Shown in pieces: positions 15,578-23,272 of a stretch of 64,000 bases of DNA. The notes under the pieces were generated by a model. The model had not been told where the DNA came from. It made no database searches and worked only from the letters and a program-made list of their open reading frames with translations. Each line of letters starts with the position of its first letter. The first letter of the stretch is position 1. This DNA comes from DATJLY01 sp963773665 (GTDB taxonomy: Bacteria; Pseudomonadota; Alphaproteobacteria; ATCC43930; CGMCC-115725), in the NCBI GenBank assembly GCA_963773665.1, contig CAVZBZ010000001.1, positions 992,001-1,056,000 on the forward strand, written 5' to 3'. The position numbers were made by a program, and so were the translations under genes.

Positions 15578-17905
15578 TCAAGTAGCTCCGCGCCGCAGCA
15601 GCGCGACGATGCGCTGCGGCGTGATCGGAGTTTCGGCGATGCGGACGCCGAACGGTTCGAGCGCGTTCTCGATGGCGGCGGCAATCGCGGCGGCGGCGGG
15701 GATGGTGCCGCCTTCGCCGGCGCCCTTGACGCCCAAGGGATTGAGCGGCGACGGCGTCTCGAGATGGGCGCGCGCGATGCTCGGCACGTCGAGCGCGCCG
15801 GGCAGAAGGTAGTCCGCGAAGCTCGTGGTCACGGGCTGGGCATCGGCGTCGTAGCCCATCCACTCCAGAAGCGCGTTGCCGATGCCGTGCGCGACCGCGC
15901 CCTCGATCTGGCCGTCGACGATGAGCGGATTGATCAGATTGCCGCTGTCGTGCGCCACGGCATAGCGCAGGATCGCGACCGCGCCGGTCTCGACATCGAC
16001 CTCGACCTCGACGGCGTGGCAGCCGTTGCAATAGGCCGCCTGCGCCGGCGTGAAATATGCCGTGTGCTCGAGCCCCGGCGCCTGGCCTGCGGGAAAGGAG
16101 AAGCCGGGCATGCCCTGCGCCACGCGCGCCAGATCGCCGAAGCCGATCGAGCGGCGGTTGCCGGACGCGACTTCCGCGCGCCCGTCCTCGAGCACGAGAT
16201 CGGCGGCGGGCGCTTCGAGCACGCGCGCGGCGAGATCGAGGATCTGCTGGCGCACGCGGTTCGAGGCTTCGAGCGCGGCGGGGGCGGCGTTCGCGGTGAT
16301 GCGGCTCGCGAAGGTGCCGATGCCTTGCGCGATGGCGGCGGTGTCGCCGGTCGTGACCGTGATGCGGTCCATCGGCACGCCAAGCCGCTCGGCGCAGATT
16401 TGCGCGAACATGGTCTTGTGCCCCTGCCCTTGGGGTGCCGCGCCCGAGCGCACGGCGACGGTGCCGTTCGGCAGGACGCGCACGGTCACGCCCTCGAAGG
16501 GGCCGAGGCCGGTGCCTTCGACATAGTTGGCGATGCCGATGCCGATGTGGCGGCCCGCCGCCCGCGCTTTTTCCTGGCGCGCGCCAAAGCCCGCATAGTC
16601 GGCGAGAGCGAGCGCCTTTTCCTGGCACGCGGGATAGTCGCCGCTGTCATAGACGATCGGCTTGCCGTCGCGGAAGGTGAGGCCCACCGCATAAGGCATC
16701 TGCGCGGCTTGGATGAAATTGCGCCGGCGGAGCTCGGCCGGATCGATTCCGAGCTCGCGCGATGCCCTGTCCATGAGCCGCTCCATGGCGAAGACCGCCT
16801 GCGGGCGGCCGGCGCCGCGCACCGGCGTGGTCGCGACCTTGTTGGTGTAGGCCACCGTCACGTCGAGGCGAAAGGCCGGCAGCACGTAAGGGCCCGGAAC
16901 GGTGACGCCGGCGATGAACGGCATGATGATGCCCCACGGCACATAGGCGCCGGTGTCGTGCAGCATCGCGCCGCGCACGCCCTCGAGCCTGCCCTCGCCG
17001 TCCACCGCGATCTCCATCGACCAGTACTGATCGCGCTCCTGCGTCGCCGTGCAGAAATGCTCGCGCCGGTCCTCGATCCATTTGACCGGCCGGCCGAGCG
17101 CCAAGGCCGCGAAAGCGACGACCGCCTCTTCGGCATAGAACACCGCCTTGGGTCCGAAGCCGCCGCCGACATCGGGTGCGATGACGCGGATGGTCTCGGG
17201 ATCGCGCGCCAGAAGATCGGCCAGCGTCGCGCGGCCCAGATGCGGCGTCTGGGTCGAGGACCACAGGGTCAAAAGATCGTCGGCCGGATCGTGGCGCGCC
17301 AGCACGCCGCGCGCTTCGAGGGCCTGGCCGCCGCCGCGATGCTGCCAGAAATCCTCGCGGAAGACGTGCGGCGCCCTGGCGAAGGCCGCGTCGACATCGC
17401 CATAGGCGGCGGTGAAGCGAGCGGCGACGTTATCGTCGCGCCCGGCGTGGGCGCGGGGGCCGCCCGGCCGCACGGCTTCGCGGCAGTCGGCGACCGGAGG
17501 AAGCTCCTCCCAATCGACCGCGATCGTTGCGGCCGCGTCCTCGGCGCGGCGGCGCGTGTCGGCGACGACGAGCGCCACGCCCTCGCCGACATAGCACGCC
17601 TCCTCGCGCGCGAGGCAGGCTTGCGTCGAAAGGTTGGCGATCGCCGGATTGGGCACGAGCATCGGCATCGGCTCGCACATGCGCGGCGGCAGGTCGGAAG
17701 CGGTGAAGATCGCAACCACCCCCGGCATTTTCCGCGCGGCCGCACTGTCGATCCCGCGGATGCGGGCGTGCGCGTGCGGCGAGCGCAGGAACGAGGCTTC
17801 GAGCGCACCGGGCAGATGAATGTCGTCGACGAAGCGGCCGGCGCCGCGCAGCAGCGGCGCATCCTCCGCCCGCCTGACGCGGGCGCCGATCGAGCGCGCG
17901 CCCAT
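15578..17905 (-). CDS. Xanthine dehydrogenase/CoxL-family molybdopterin-binding subunit
   Basis: This 775-residue large subunit belongs to the molybdenum hydroxylase family (xanthine, aldehyde or CO dehydrogenase relatives). Visible are RRAEDAPLLRGAGRFVDD at the N-terminus, the VRGAGRPQAVF loop (form II-like, not the AYRCSFR of true CO dehydrogenase), APQGQGHKTMFAQI and TGDTAAIAQGIGTFASR in the cofactor region, and the catalytic-Glu segment GVKGAGEGG near the C-terminus. The usual FAD and [2Fe-2S] subunit genes are absent nearby. Four bases upstream is a CoxG-like gene. It probably hydroxylates an N-heterocycle or aldehyde. Confidence 0.88.
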   Translation of the reverse strand: MGARSIGARVRRAEDAPLLRGAGRFVDDIHLPGALEASFLRSPHAHARIRGIDSAAARKMPGVVAIFTASDLPPRMCEPMPMLVPNPAIANLSTQACLAREEACYVGEGVALVVADTRRRAEDAAATIAVDWEELPPVADCREAVRPGGPRAHAGRDDNVAARFTAAYGDVDAAFARAPHVFREDFWQHRGGGQALEARGVLARHDPADDLLTLWSSTQTPHLGRATLADLLARDPETIRVIAPDVGGGFGPKAVFYAEEAVVAFAALALGRPVKWIEDRREHFCTATQERDQYWSMEIAVDGEGRLEGVRGAMLHDTGAYVPWGIIMPFIAGVTVPGPYVLPAFRLDVTVAYTNKVATTPVRGAGRPQAVFAMERLMDRASRELGIDPAELRRRNFIQAAQMPYAVGLTFRDGKPIVYDSGDYPACQEKALALADYAGFGARQEKARAAGRHIGIGIANYVEGTGLGPFEGVTVRVLPNGTVAVRSGAAPQGQGHKTMFAQICAERLGVPMDRITVTTGDTAAIAQGIGTFASRITANAAPAALEASNRVRQQILDLAARVLEAPAADLVLEDGRAEVASGNRRSIGFGDLARVAQGMPGFSFPAGQAPGLEHTAYFTPAQAAYCNGCHAVEVEVDVETGAVAILRYAVAHDSGNLINPLIVDGQIEGAVAHGIGNALLEWMGYDADAQPVTTSFADYLLPGALDVPSIARAHLETPSPLNPLGVKGAGEGGTIPAAAAIAAAIENALEPFGVRIAETPITPQRIVALLRRGAT

Positions 17906-17909
17906 CGCC

Positions 17910-18479
17910 TCAAGCCTCCGCGCCGACGAGCCGTTTCAGCGCGCGCCACAGCGCGCCCAAAAACAGCGCCAGCCCCGAGACCGGCTTCTGCGCCTCGGCC
18001 AGCGCCTCAGTGCGCGCGCTTTCGCTGCCTTCGATCTGGATTTTGAGCGTGTCGGCAAAGCGCTGCACCATCTGCTGCGCCACATCCTGGATCATCGCGG
18101 CGCCGCGGCCATATTGCGCGACCGCGCCGTTCAAGGTGAGGTCGGTCACGATCGCGACATGGGTCGTGCGCGGCGCGGTCTCTTGCAGCGAGAATTCGAC
18201 GAGCGCCTGCGCGCCGCCACGGCCTTTCTGCTCGGTGCCGCTCGCCTTGATGCGGACGCGGCGCGCCGCTTCGTCGATCGCTTCGAACCGCGCCGTGCCG
18301 AGGAACGACACCGCGACCGGGCCGAGCCGGACCGCGACGCGGCCCTTGAAGCTGTTGTCGGGGAGCGTCTCGATCAGCTCGGCGCCAGGCAGGCACGGCG
18401 CCACCCGCTCGATGTCCAGCAGCACGCGCCACGCATCGGCGGCGGGAAGCGGCACGTCGAAGGCGTTTTCGAGCTTCAT
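17910..18479 (-). CDS. CoxG-like SRPBCC family protein
   Basis: This 189-residue protein of the carbon monoxide dehydrogenase subunit G group has a START-like (SRPBCC) fold in its first 150 residues (MKLENAFDVPLPAADAWRVL, CLPGAELIE, GRVAVRLGPVAVSF, IVTDLTLNGAVAQYGRG). CoxG proteins assist maturation or membrane attachment of molybdenum hydroxylases. The C-terminus (ALFLGALWRALKRLVG) is a possible amphipathic or membrane anchor, as in CoxG. It lies 4 bp before the CoxL-like subunit and is surely co-transcribed with it. The ATG at 18479 is the family start. Confidence 0.88.
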   Translation of the reverse strand: MKLENAFDVPLPAADAWRVLLDIERVAPCLPGAELIETLPDNSFKGRVAVRLGPVAVSFLGTARFEAIDEAARRVRIKASGTEQKGRGGAQALVEFSLQETAPRTTHVAIVTDLTLNGAVAQYGRGAAMIQDVAQQMVQRFADTLKIQIEGSESARTEALAEAQKPVSGLALFLGALWRALKRLVGAEA

Positions 18480-18505
18480 TTCCGCTCCCTCGCTGGGGTG
18501 ATAGC

Positions 18506-18598
18506 GTGCGTCCTTCGACTTCGCCCCTTCGGGGCTTCGCTCAGGATGAGGAATTTTCTTCATGCCATCAACAATGGTCCTCATCCCGAGCGGAGCGC
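18506..18598. repeat. Dispersed inverted repeat, family B (copy 1, partial)
   Basis: The left arm GTGCGTCCTTCGACT (18506-18520) and GCTCAGGATGAG (from 18539) pair with CCTCATCCCGAGC (18579-18591). A small hairpin CCCCTTCGGGG interrupts the left arm. The distal right arm is missing. The complete version is at 30534-30630. It lies in the divergent gap between the CoxG-like gene and the ABC ATPase gene. Confidence 0.7.
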
Positions 18599-18638
18599 GG
18601 GCTTGGCAAAAGGCGCCGCCTCGATCCATGATCCTCCA

Positions 18639-19451
18639 ATGAGCACGCTCGGGGAGGCGGGACCCTCGCGGCAGCCGGCCATCGTGCTGGCCGGCGTTGA
18701 CAAGTGGTTCAACACCAAGGACGAACCGGTCCATGCGCTGGCCCCCACCAACCTCGCGGTGGGAACCGGCGAGTTCGTCGTCATCCTCGGCCCCTCGGGC
18801 TGCGGCAAGACCACGCTCTTGCGCATCACCGGCGGCCTCATTCAGCCCTCGAAGGGCGAGGTGCGCATCCTGGGGCACGATCTTTGGGCGGGCGGCGTGC
18901 GCCAGAGCGAGGCCGTCAGCGGCATGGGCATGGTGTTCCAGGACGCGAACCTTTTCCCGTGGCTGACGGTCGAGGGCAACATCACCCTGCCGCTGGAATT
19001 GCGCGGCGTGGCGAAAGCCGTGCGCCGCGAACGCGCGCGCCAGCTCATCAACCTCGTCGGCATCGCCGGGTTCGAGAACCGCTGGCCGCGCGAATTGTCG
19101 GGCGGCATGCGGCAGCGCGCGGCCATTGCGCGCGCGCTCTCCTATGATCCCGAAGTGCTGCTGATGGACGAGCCGTTCGGCGCGCTCGACGCGATGACGC
19201 GCGACCAGATGAATATCGAGCTGCAGCGCATCTGGATCGAGACGCGCAAGACCATCGTTCTCGTCACCCATTCGATCGGCGAGGCGGTATTCCTGGCCGA
19301 CCGGGTCGTGCTGCTGTCGCCGCGGCCGGGGCGGATCGATACGATCGTGCCGGTGCCGTTCGCGCGGCCGCGCTCGCTCGACGTGCAGGCGACGCCGGAC
19401 TTCCAGGCGATCGCCGTGCGCTTGCGGCACCGGCTCGTCGAAATTTCCTGA
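18639..19451 (+). CDS. ABC transporter ATP-binding protein (nitrate/taurine/SsuB type)
   Basis: This 270-residue ATPase has Walker A GPSGCGKTT, Q-loop VFQDANLFPW, signature LSGGMRQRAAIARAL, Walker B VLLMDEPFGALD and the H-loop VTHSIGEAV. The FGALDAMTR and TVEGNITLPLEL wording is characteristic of the NitT/TauT/SsuB importers of anions, sulfonates and pyrimidine precursors. The ATG at 18639 is the first in-frame start after the repeat. The permease gene follows 10 bp later. No substrate-binding protein lies here; a matching orphan one is at 51737. Confidence 0.92.
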   Translation: MSTLGEAGPSRQPAIVLAGVDKWFNTKDEPVHALAPTNLAVGTGEFVVILGPSGCGKTTLLRITGGLIQPSKGEVRILGHDLWAGGVRQSEAVSGMGMVFQDANLFPWLTVEGNITLPLELRGVAKAVRRERARQLINLVGIAGFENRWPRELSGGMRQRAAIARALSYDPEVLLMDEPFGALDAMTRDQMNIELQRIWIETRKTIVLVTHSIGEAVFLADRVVLLSPRPGRIDTIVPVPFARPRSLDVQATPDFQAIAVRLRHRLVEIS

Positions 19452-19461
19452 GGAGCGCACC

Positions 19462-20277
19462 ATGGCCGACATCTCCGCTCCCGCATCGCCCCGGCGTACC
19501 GGCACGGCGAGCCTGCCGTGGATCTCGACGCCGCTCCTGGCCGCGTCATTGGTGTTCGTCTGGCATCTCTACGTGACGGAGTGGCACGTCTCGGCCTTCA
19601 TCATGCCGGCGCCGATGGCGGTGTGGAAGGCGTGGCTCGATCTGCTGCAATCGCCGCGCGCGTGGGCACATGCCGAGACGACGGTGTACGAGACCACGGT
19701 CGGTTTCGCCTGGGGCCTCGCGATCGGCGTCGGATTGGGCGTGCTGATCGGCCGCATCCGCTGGGTCGAGATGACGCTCAACCCGTTCATCGTCGCGATC
19801 CAGGTGGTGCCGAAGGTGGCATTCGTGCCGCTCTTCGTCGTGTGGTTCGGCTTCGGCATCACGAGCAAGGTGATCGTCTCGGCGGTGCTCGCTTTCTTTC
19901 CGATCCTCAGCAACACGGTGTTGGGCGTCAAATCCATAGACAGCGGGCACCGCGACGTGATGACGAGCCTCAACGCCTCGCGCCTGGCGGTGCTGTGGCG
20001 GCTCGAGCTGCCGAGCGCGCTGCCCTACATCCTCTCCGGCATGGAGGTCGGGATCGTGCTCGCCATCATCGGTGCCATCGTCGGCGAGTACCTGGGCGGC
20101 AACAGCGGGCTGGGCTTCCTGCTCATCTCCAAGATGAACGCGTTCGAGACCGACGGGCTCTTCGCCGTCATGATCCACATGACGATCCTGGGCTTCGTGT
20201 TCTATTTCGCCGTCGGAATCCTGCGCCGCCTGCTCATCCCGTGGCACCAGTCGGCGGGGCTTGATTTGAACGCCTGA
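19462..20277 (+). CDS. ABC transporter permease (NitT/TauT type)
   Basis: This 271-residue inner-membrane protein has about six hydrophobic segments and the BPD_transp_1 signature. The EAA loop, which contacts the ATPase, is visible around DVMTSLNASRLAVLWRLELP, and EYLGGNSGLGFLL follows. It pairs with the upstream ATPase; GAGGAGCG 5-8 bp before the ATG is a good ribosome site. Its import role depends on a binding protein encoded elsewhere. The MFS gene begins 47 bp later and may share the transcript. Confidence 0.92.
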   Translation: MADISAPASPRRTGTASLPWISTPLLAASLVFVWHLYVTEWHVSAFIMPAPMAVWKAWLDLLQSPRAWAHAETTVYETTVGFAWGLAIGVGLGVLIGRIRWVEMTLNPFIVAIQVVPKVAFVPLFVVWFGFGITSKVIVSAVLAFFPILSNTVLGVKSIDSGHRDVMTSLNASRLAVLWRLELPSALPYILSGMEVGIVLAIIGAIVGEYLGGNSGLGFLLISKMNAFETDGLFAVMIHMTILGFVFYFAVGILRRLLIPWHQSAGLDLNA

Positions 20278-20324
20278 ACCGGATTAAACGCCTTCCACGA
20301 CAAGAAAATCGACAGGGAAACGCC

Positions 20325-21698
20325 ATGGCCGCCGCACGCACAGTCGATCTCGCGCCGATCATCGACCGGCAGAAGATCGGCGCTTTCCATATCGGACTCG
20401 TCATCGTCGCTTTCATCGTCGTCATGGTCAACGGCTACGACATCGGTGCCGCGGCGGTCGCCGTTCCGGGAATGGCGCGCGAATGGCACCCGTCGCCCGT
20501 CGAGATCGGCCGCATGTTCAGCGCCGGGCTGTTCGCCGGCCTGTTCGGACCGCTGATCTTCGGCTGGGTGTCGGACCATTACGGGCGGCGCGCGGCGATC
20601 TCGGCGGGATCGATCTTCTTCGGCATCTTCACCTGGGCCACCGTGCTGGCGCACGACATGACGCAGCTCGCGTGGCTGAGGTTCATCGCCGGAATCGGCA
20701 TCTCGGGCGTGCTGCCGATCACGGTGGCGCTGGTCAACGAATATGCGCCGCGGCGGGTGCGCGCGACGCTCTTCGTCATCATGTTCTCGGGCGTGACGTT
20801 CGGCGGCGGGCTGCCGGGCATCGTCGGCGCGCGGCTCATGGCCGAGTATGGCTGGCGCATCCTGTTCACCATCGGCGGCCTCGTTCCCATCCTGATAGGG
20901 CTGATCGTTCTCGTCGCCCTGCCGGAATCGATCAAGTTCCTGTCGCTCCGGCCCGAGCGCGGCGGCGATCTGGTGCGCATCCTCGGGCGGATGCAGAAGG
21001 GCCTGGCACTCGATCCTGCGTCGCACTTCACCATCGGCGACGAGGACAACCGCAAGAAATTCTCCTACACCGCGATCTTCAAGGGGCGGCTCGCCATCAT
21101 CACGCCGCTGTTCTGGATCTCGAACGCCATCAACCTGATGATCTTCTATTTCGTCAATCAGTGGATCCCGACGATCCTCTCGGGCAACGGCGTGCCGTTG
21201 GCGCACGCACAGCTCGCCACCACCGCGTTCCAGTTCGCCGGCACGCTGGGCGGGCTCATCATCATGCGGCCCCTGGACAAGTGGGGCTTCATCCCGGTGC
21301 CGATCCTGTTCCTCCTGGCCATCCCGATCGTCGCGCTCACCGGCACGCCGGGCCTCAGCGAGGCGCTGACGATCACGCTCGTCGGCGCGATCGGGTTCTG
21401 CCTCCTTGGCCTCCAGTTCGGCAATATCGCCTGCGAGACCAACATGTATCCGACCTACATCCGCTCGTGGGGCGTGGGGTCGTGCTTCGGTGCGGGGCGC
21501 GTCGGATCGGTGGTCGGGCCCTATGTCGGCGGCTATCTCATCGCCATGCACCTGCCGATGCAGCAGCTGTTCTGGATCGCCACCATTCCGCTGGTGCTGG
21601 GCCTCGTCAACGCGCTCGTGCTGACGCCGCTCTACCGCACCGAATGGGCGAGCCACGCGACCGCTGGCCAGCCCGCGCACGCGGCCGGGGATGATTGA
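20325..21698 (+). CDS. MFS transporter, aromatic acid:H+ symporter (AAHS) family
   Basis: This 457-residue carrier has about 12 membrane segments. The first (VIVAFIVVMVNGYDIGAAAV) keeps the D-G-Y/D motif used by PcaK/BenK-type carriers, followed by GWVSDHYGRRAAI (motif A between helices 2 and 3) and LVNEYAPRRVRATL. The family imports aromatic acids with protons across the inner membrane. Its place among oxygenase and molybdoenzyme genes fits uptake of their substrate. The 3' end is followed 13 bp later by a perfect palindrome. Confidence 0.9.
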   Translation: MAAARTVDLAPIIDRQKIGAFHIGLVIVAFIVVMVNGYDIGAAAVAVPGMAREWHPSPVEIGRMFSAGLFAGLFGPLIFGWVSDHYGRRAAISAGSIFFGIFTWATVLAHDMTQLAWLRFIAGIGISGVLPITVALVNEYAPRRVRATLFVIMFSGVTFGGGLPGIVGARLMAEYGWRILFTIGGLVPILIGLIVLVALPESIKFLSLRPERGGDLVRILGRMQKGLALDPASHFTIGDEDNRKKFSYTAIFKGRLAIITPLFWISNAINLMIFYFVNQWIPTILSGNGVPLAHAQLATTAFQFAGTLGGLIIMRPLDKWGFIPVPILFLLAIPIVALTGTPGLSEALTITLVGAIGFCLLGLQFGNIACETNMYPTYIRSWGVGSCFGAGRVGSVVGPYVGGYLIAMHLPMQQLFWIATIPLVLGLVNALVLTPLYRTEWASHATAGQPAHAAGDD

Positions 21699-21710
21699 CG
21701 GGCAGCCGCC

Positions 21711-21767
21711 GAGACGAAGCAATCTTCCGGAAGATTGCTTCGTCTCGCTTCGGCTTCGCGCAATGAC
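21711..21767. repeat. Dispersed palindromic repeat, family A (copy 2), perfect 36-bp palindrome
   Basis: The arm GAGACGAAGCAATCTTCC (21711-21728) is followed with no spacer by its exact complement (21729-21746). The tail ends CGCAATGAC (21759-21767), the family A signature. In RNA it would form an 18-bp stem with the tip bases unpaired. It lies right after the AAHS carrier stop, so it could protect the mRNA 3' end or stop transcription, though no U-tract follows. Confidence 0.85.
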
Positions 21768-21853
21768 CGCGACGAGACTTACGGAACTTTAACCATAAAC
21801 TCCGTAGCGTGGCCGCCATATAAAAGTGCCCTGGTGCAGTCGTTTTCATTCTC

Positions 21854-23272
21854 GTGCCGCGCGATTTCGATAGACAGGAACTAGCGAGCGAAGAGACGCT
21901 GCCGCGCACGGCTTTTCGTGCGCTCGTGCTGGACGGCGTGTTCTCGCAGGCTTTGGGCGTCCTGACCAGCGGCGCGCTGCTCGTCGGCTGCGCCTTGGCG
22001 CTCGGCGCGTCGCCCGCCTATGTCGGGCTCCTGTCCGCGATTCCGTTCTTCGCGCAACTGGCGCACGTCCCAGCGGTCGTGCTGATCGAGCGGGTGCGGG
22101 CGCGCAAGACGATCTGCGTTGCCGTCACGCTTGCCGCGCGGCTCATGCTGCTGCCGCTTTTGTTCGTGCCGCTGGTCGCGAACCGCGATCTCGCGCTCAT
22201 GCTGCTCGCCGGGTTCATGGCGGTGGTGGCGCCGTTGGGCGCGGTCGGCGGCTGCGCCTGGATGTCGTGGACGTCCGACCTCGTGCCGCGCGCCCGGCTC
22301 GGCCAGGTGTTCGCGCGCCGCCAGCTATGCGCCAACCTCGCGGCGACCGCCGCGGGGCTCGCCGGCGCGGGGCTGGTGGATTACTGGGCAGGGCAATTCC
22401 CGGAATTCCGGCTCGGCGGCTATTGCGGCGCGTTCGCGCTCGCGATCGCGGCGGCGCTGGCGAGCACCTGGTTCCTGACGCGCATGCCGGACGTGCCGAT
22501 GCCGGCCGCGCCGCAGCATTCGCTCGCAAAACTCTTCGCGCGGCCCTTCGCCGACCGGAATTTCCGCCGCGTCATGGTCTTCCTCGGCGGCTGGAATTTC
22601 GCGGTGAATTTGGCGATGCCGTTCTTCACGGTCTATCTGGTGCAGGATCTCGGCACCGGGCTTACCGTGCCGATCGTGCTGACGGTGTTCGGGCAGCTCG
22701 CCAACACCGCCTCGCTGCCGTGGTGGGGCCGCGTCAGCGACCGCTATTCCAACAAGGCGGTGATTGCGCTCGCCGGGCCGCTCCTCATCCTGTCGATCCT
22801 GCTCTGGGTCGCGGCGGCCGAGCCCGCGCCGCACGCCTTCACCCTGCCGATGATCTGCGCGGTGCAGCTCATGGTCGGGATGGCGGGCGCGGGCCTCGAT
22901 CTCGCCTGCGGCAATCTCGCCTACAAGAACGCGCCCTTGGGCGAAGCCACGGTCTATCTCGGCACCAACGGCCTCATCAAGTCGCTGTGCGGCGGCGCCG
23001 CACCCCTTGCCGGCGGATTCCTCGCGCAGTCCCTGGCCGGCACGCCGATGCATGTGGCGCTCGGCAGCTTTGTCGCGATCGATCTTCATCCGCTTGCCGT
23101 CGTGTTCCTCGCCGCCTGCGGCGCGGGAGCGCTGGCCCTCCTGGCGCTTCGGCCGATCGCCGAGGCGGGGGCAACGGGCTTGGCGCGCAGCCTTTTCCGC
23201 TATAAGAGGCCGGTGCGATCCCGCAGCAGCGAGGGCAAGACATGGGCCAGTTCGGAGTGGGTCAACCGGTAA
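21854..23272 (+). CDS. MFS transporter of unknown specificity
   Basis: This 472-residue membrane carrier has about 12 hydrophobic segments. It begins at a GTG (MPRDFDRQEL); a later in-frame ATG would cut into helix 1. Recognisable pieces are SPAYVGLLSAIPFFAQL, WMSWTSDLVPRARLGQVFARR and PFADRNFRRVMVFLGGWNF, as seen in an MFS group of uncharacterised alphaproteobacterial carriers. The last 31 bp overlap the start of the downstream molybdoenzyme gene in another frame, so the C-terminal tail (FRYKRPVRSRSSEG onward) may not be functional. The substrate cannot be told. Confidence 0.8.
   Translation: MPRDFDRQELASEETLPRTAFRALVLDGVFSQALGVLTSGALLVGCALALGASPAYVGLLSAIPFFAQLAHVPAVVLIERVRARKTICVAVTLAARLMLLPLLFVPLVANRDLALMLLAGFMAVVAPLGAVGGCAWMSWTSDLVPRARLGQVFARRQLCANLAATAAGLAGAGLVDYWAGQFPEFRLGGYCGAFALAIAAALASTWFLTRMPDVPMPAAPQHSLAKLFARPFADRNFRRVMVFLGGWNFAVNLAMPFFTVYLVQDLGTGLTVPIVLTVFGQLANTASLPWWGRVSDRYSNKAVIALAGPLLILSILLWVAAAEPAPHAFTLPMICAVQLMVGMAGAGLDLACGNLAYKNAPLGEATVYLGTNGLIKSLCGGAAPLAGGFLAQSLAGTPMHVALGSFVAIDLHPLAVVFLAACGAGALALLALRPIAEAGATGLARSLFRYKRPVRSRSSEGKTWASSEWVNR

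Noticed and set aside
15764..18046. Long plus-strand frame opposite the CoxL-like gene
   Set aside because: Same shadow effect: it is in the antisense of a conserved gene and has low-complexity Arg/Asp/His-rich content.
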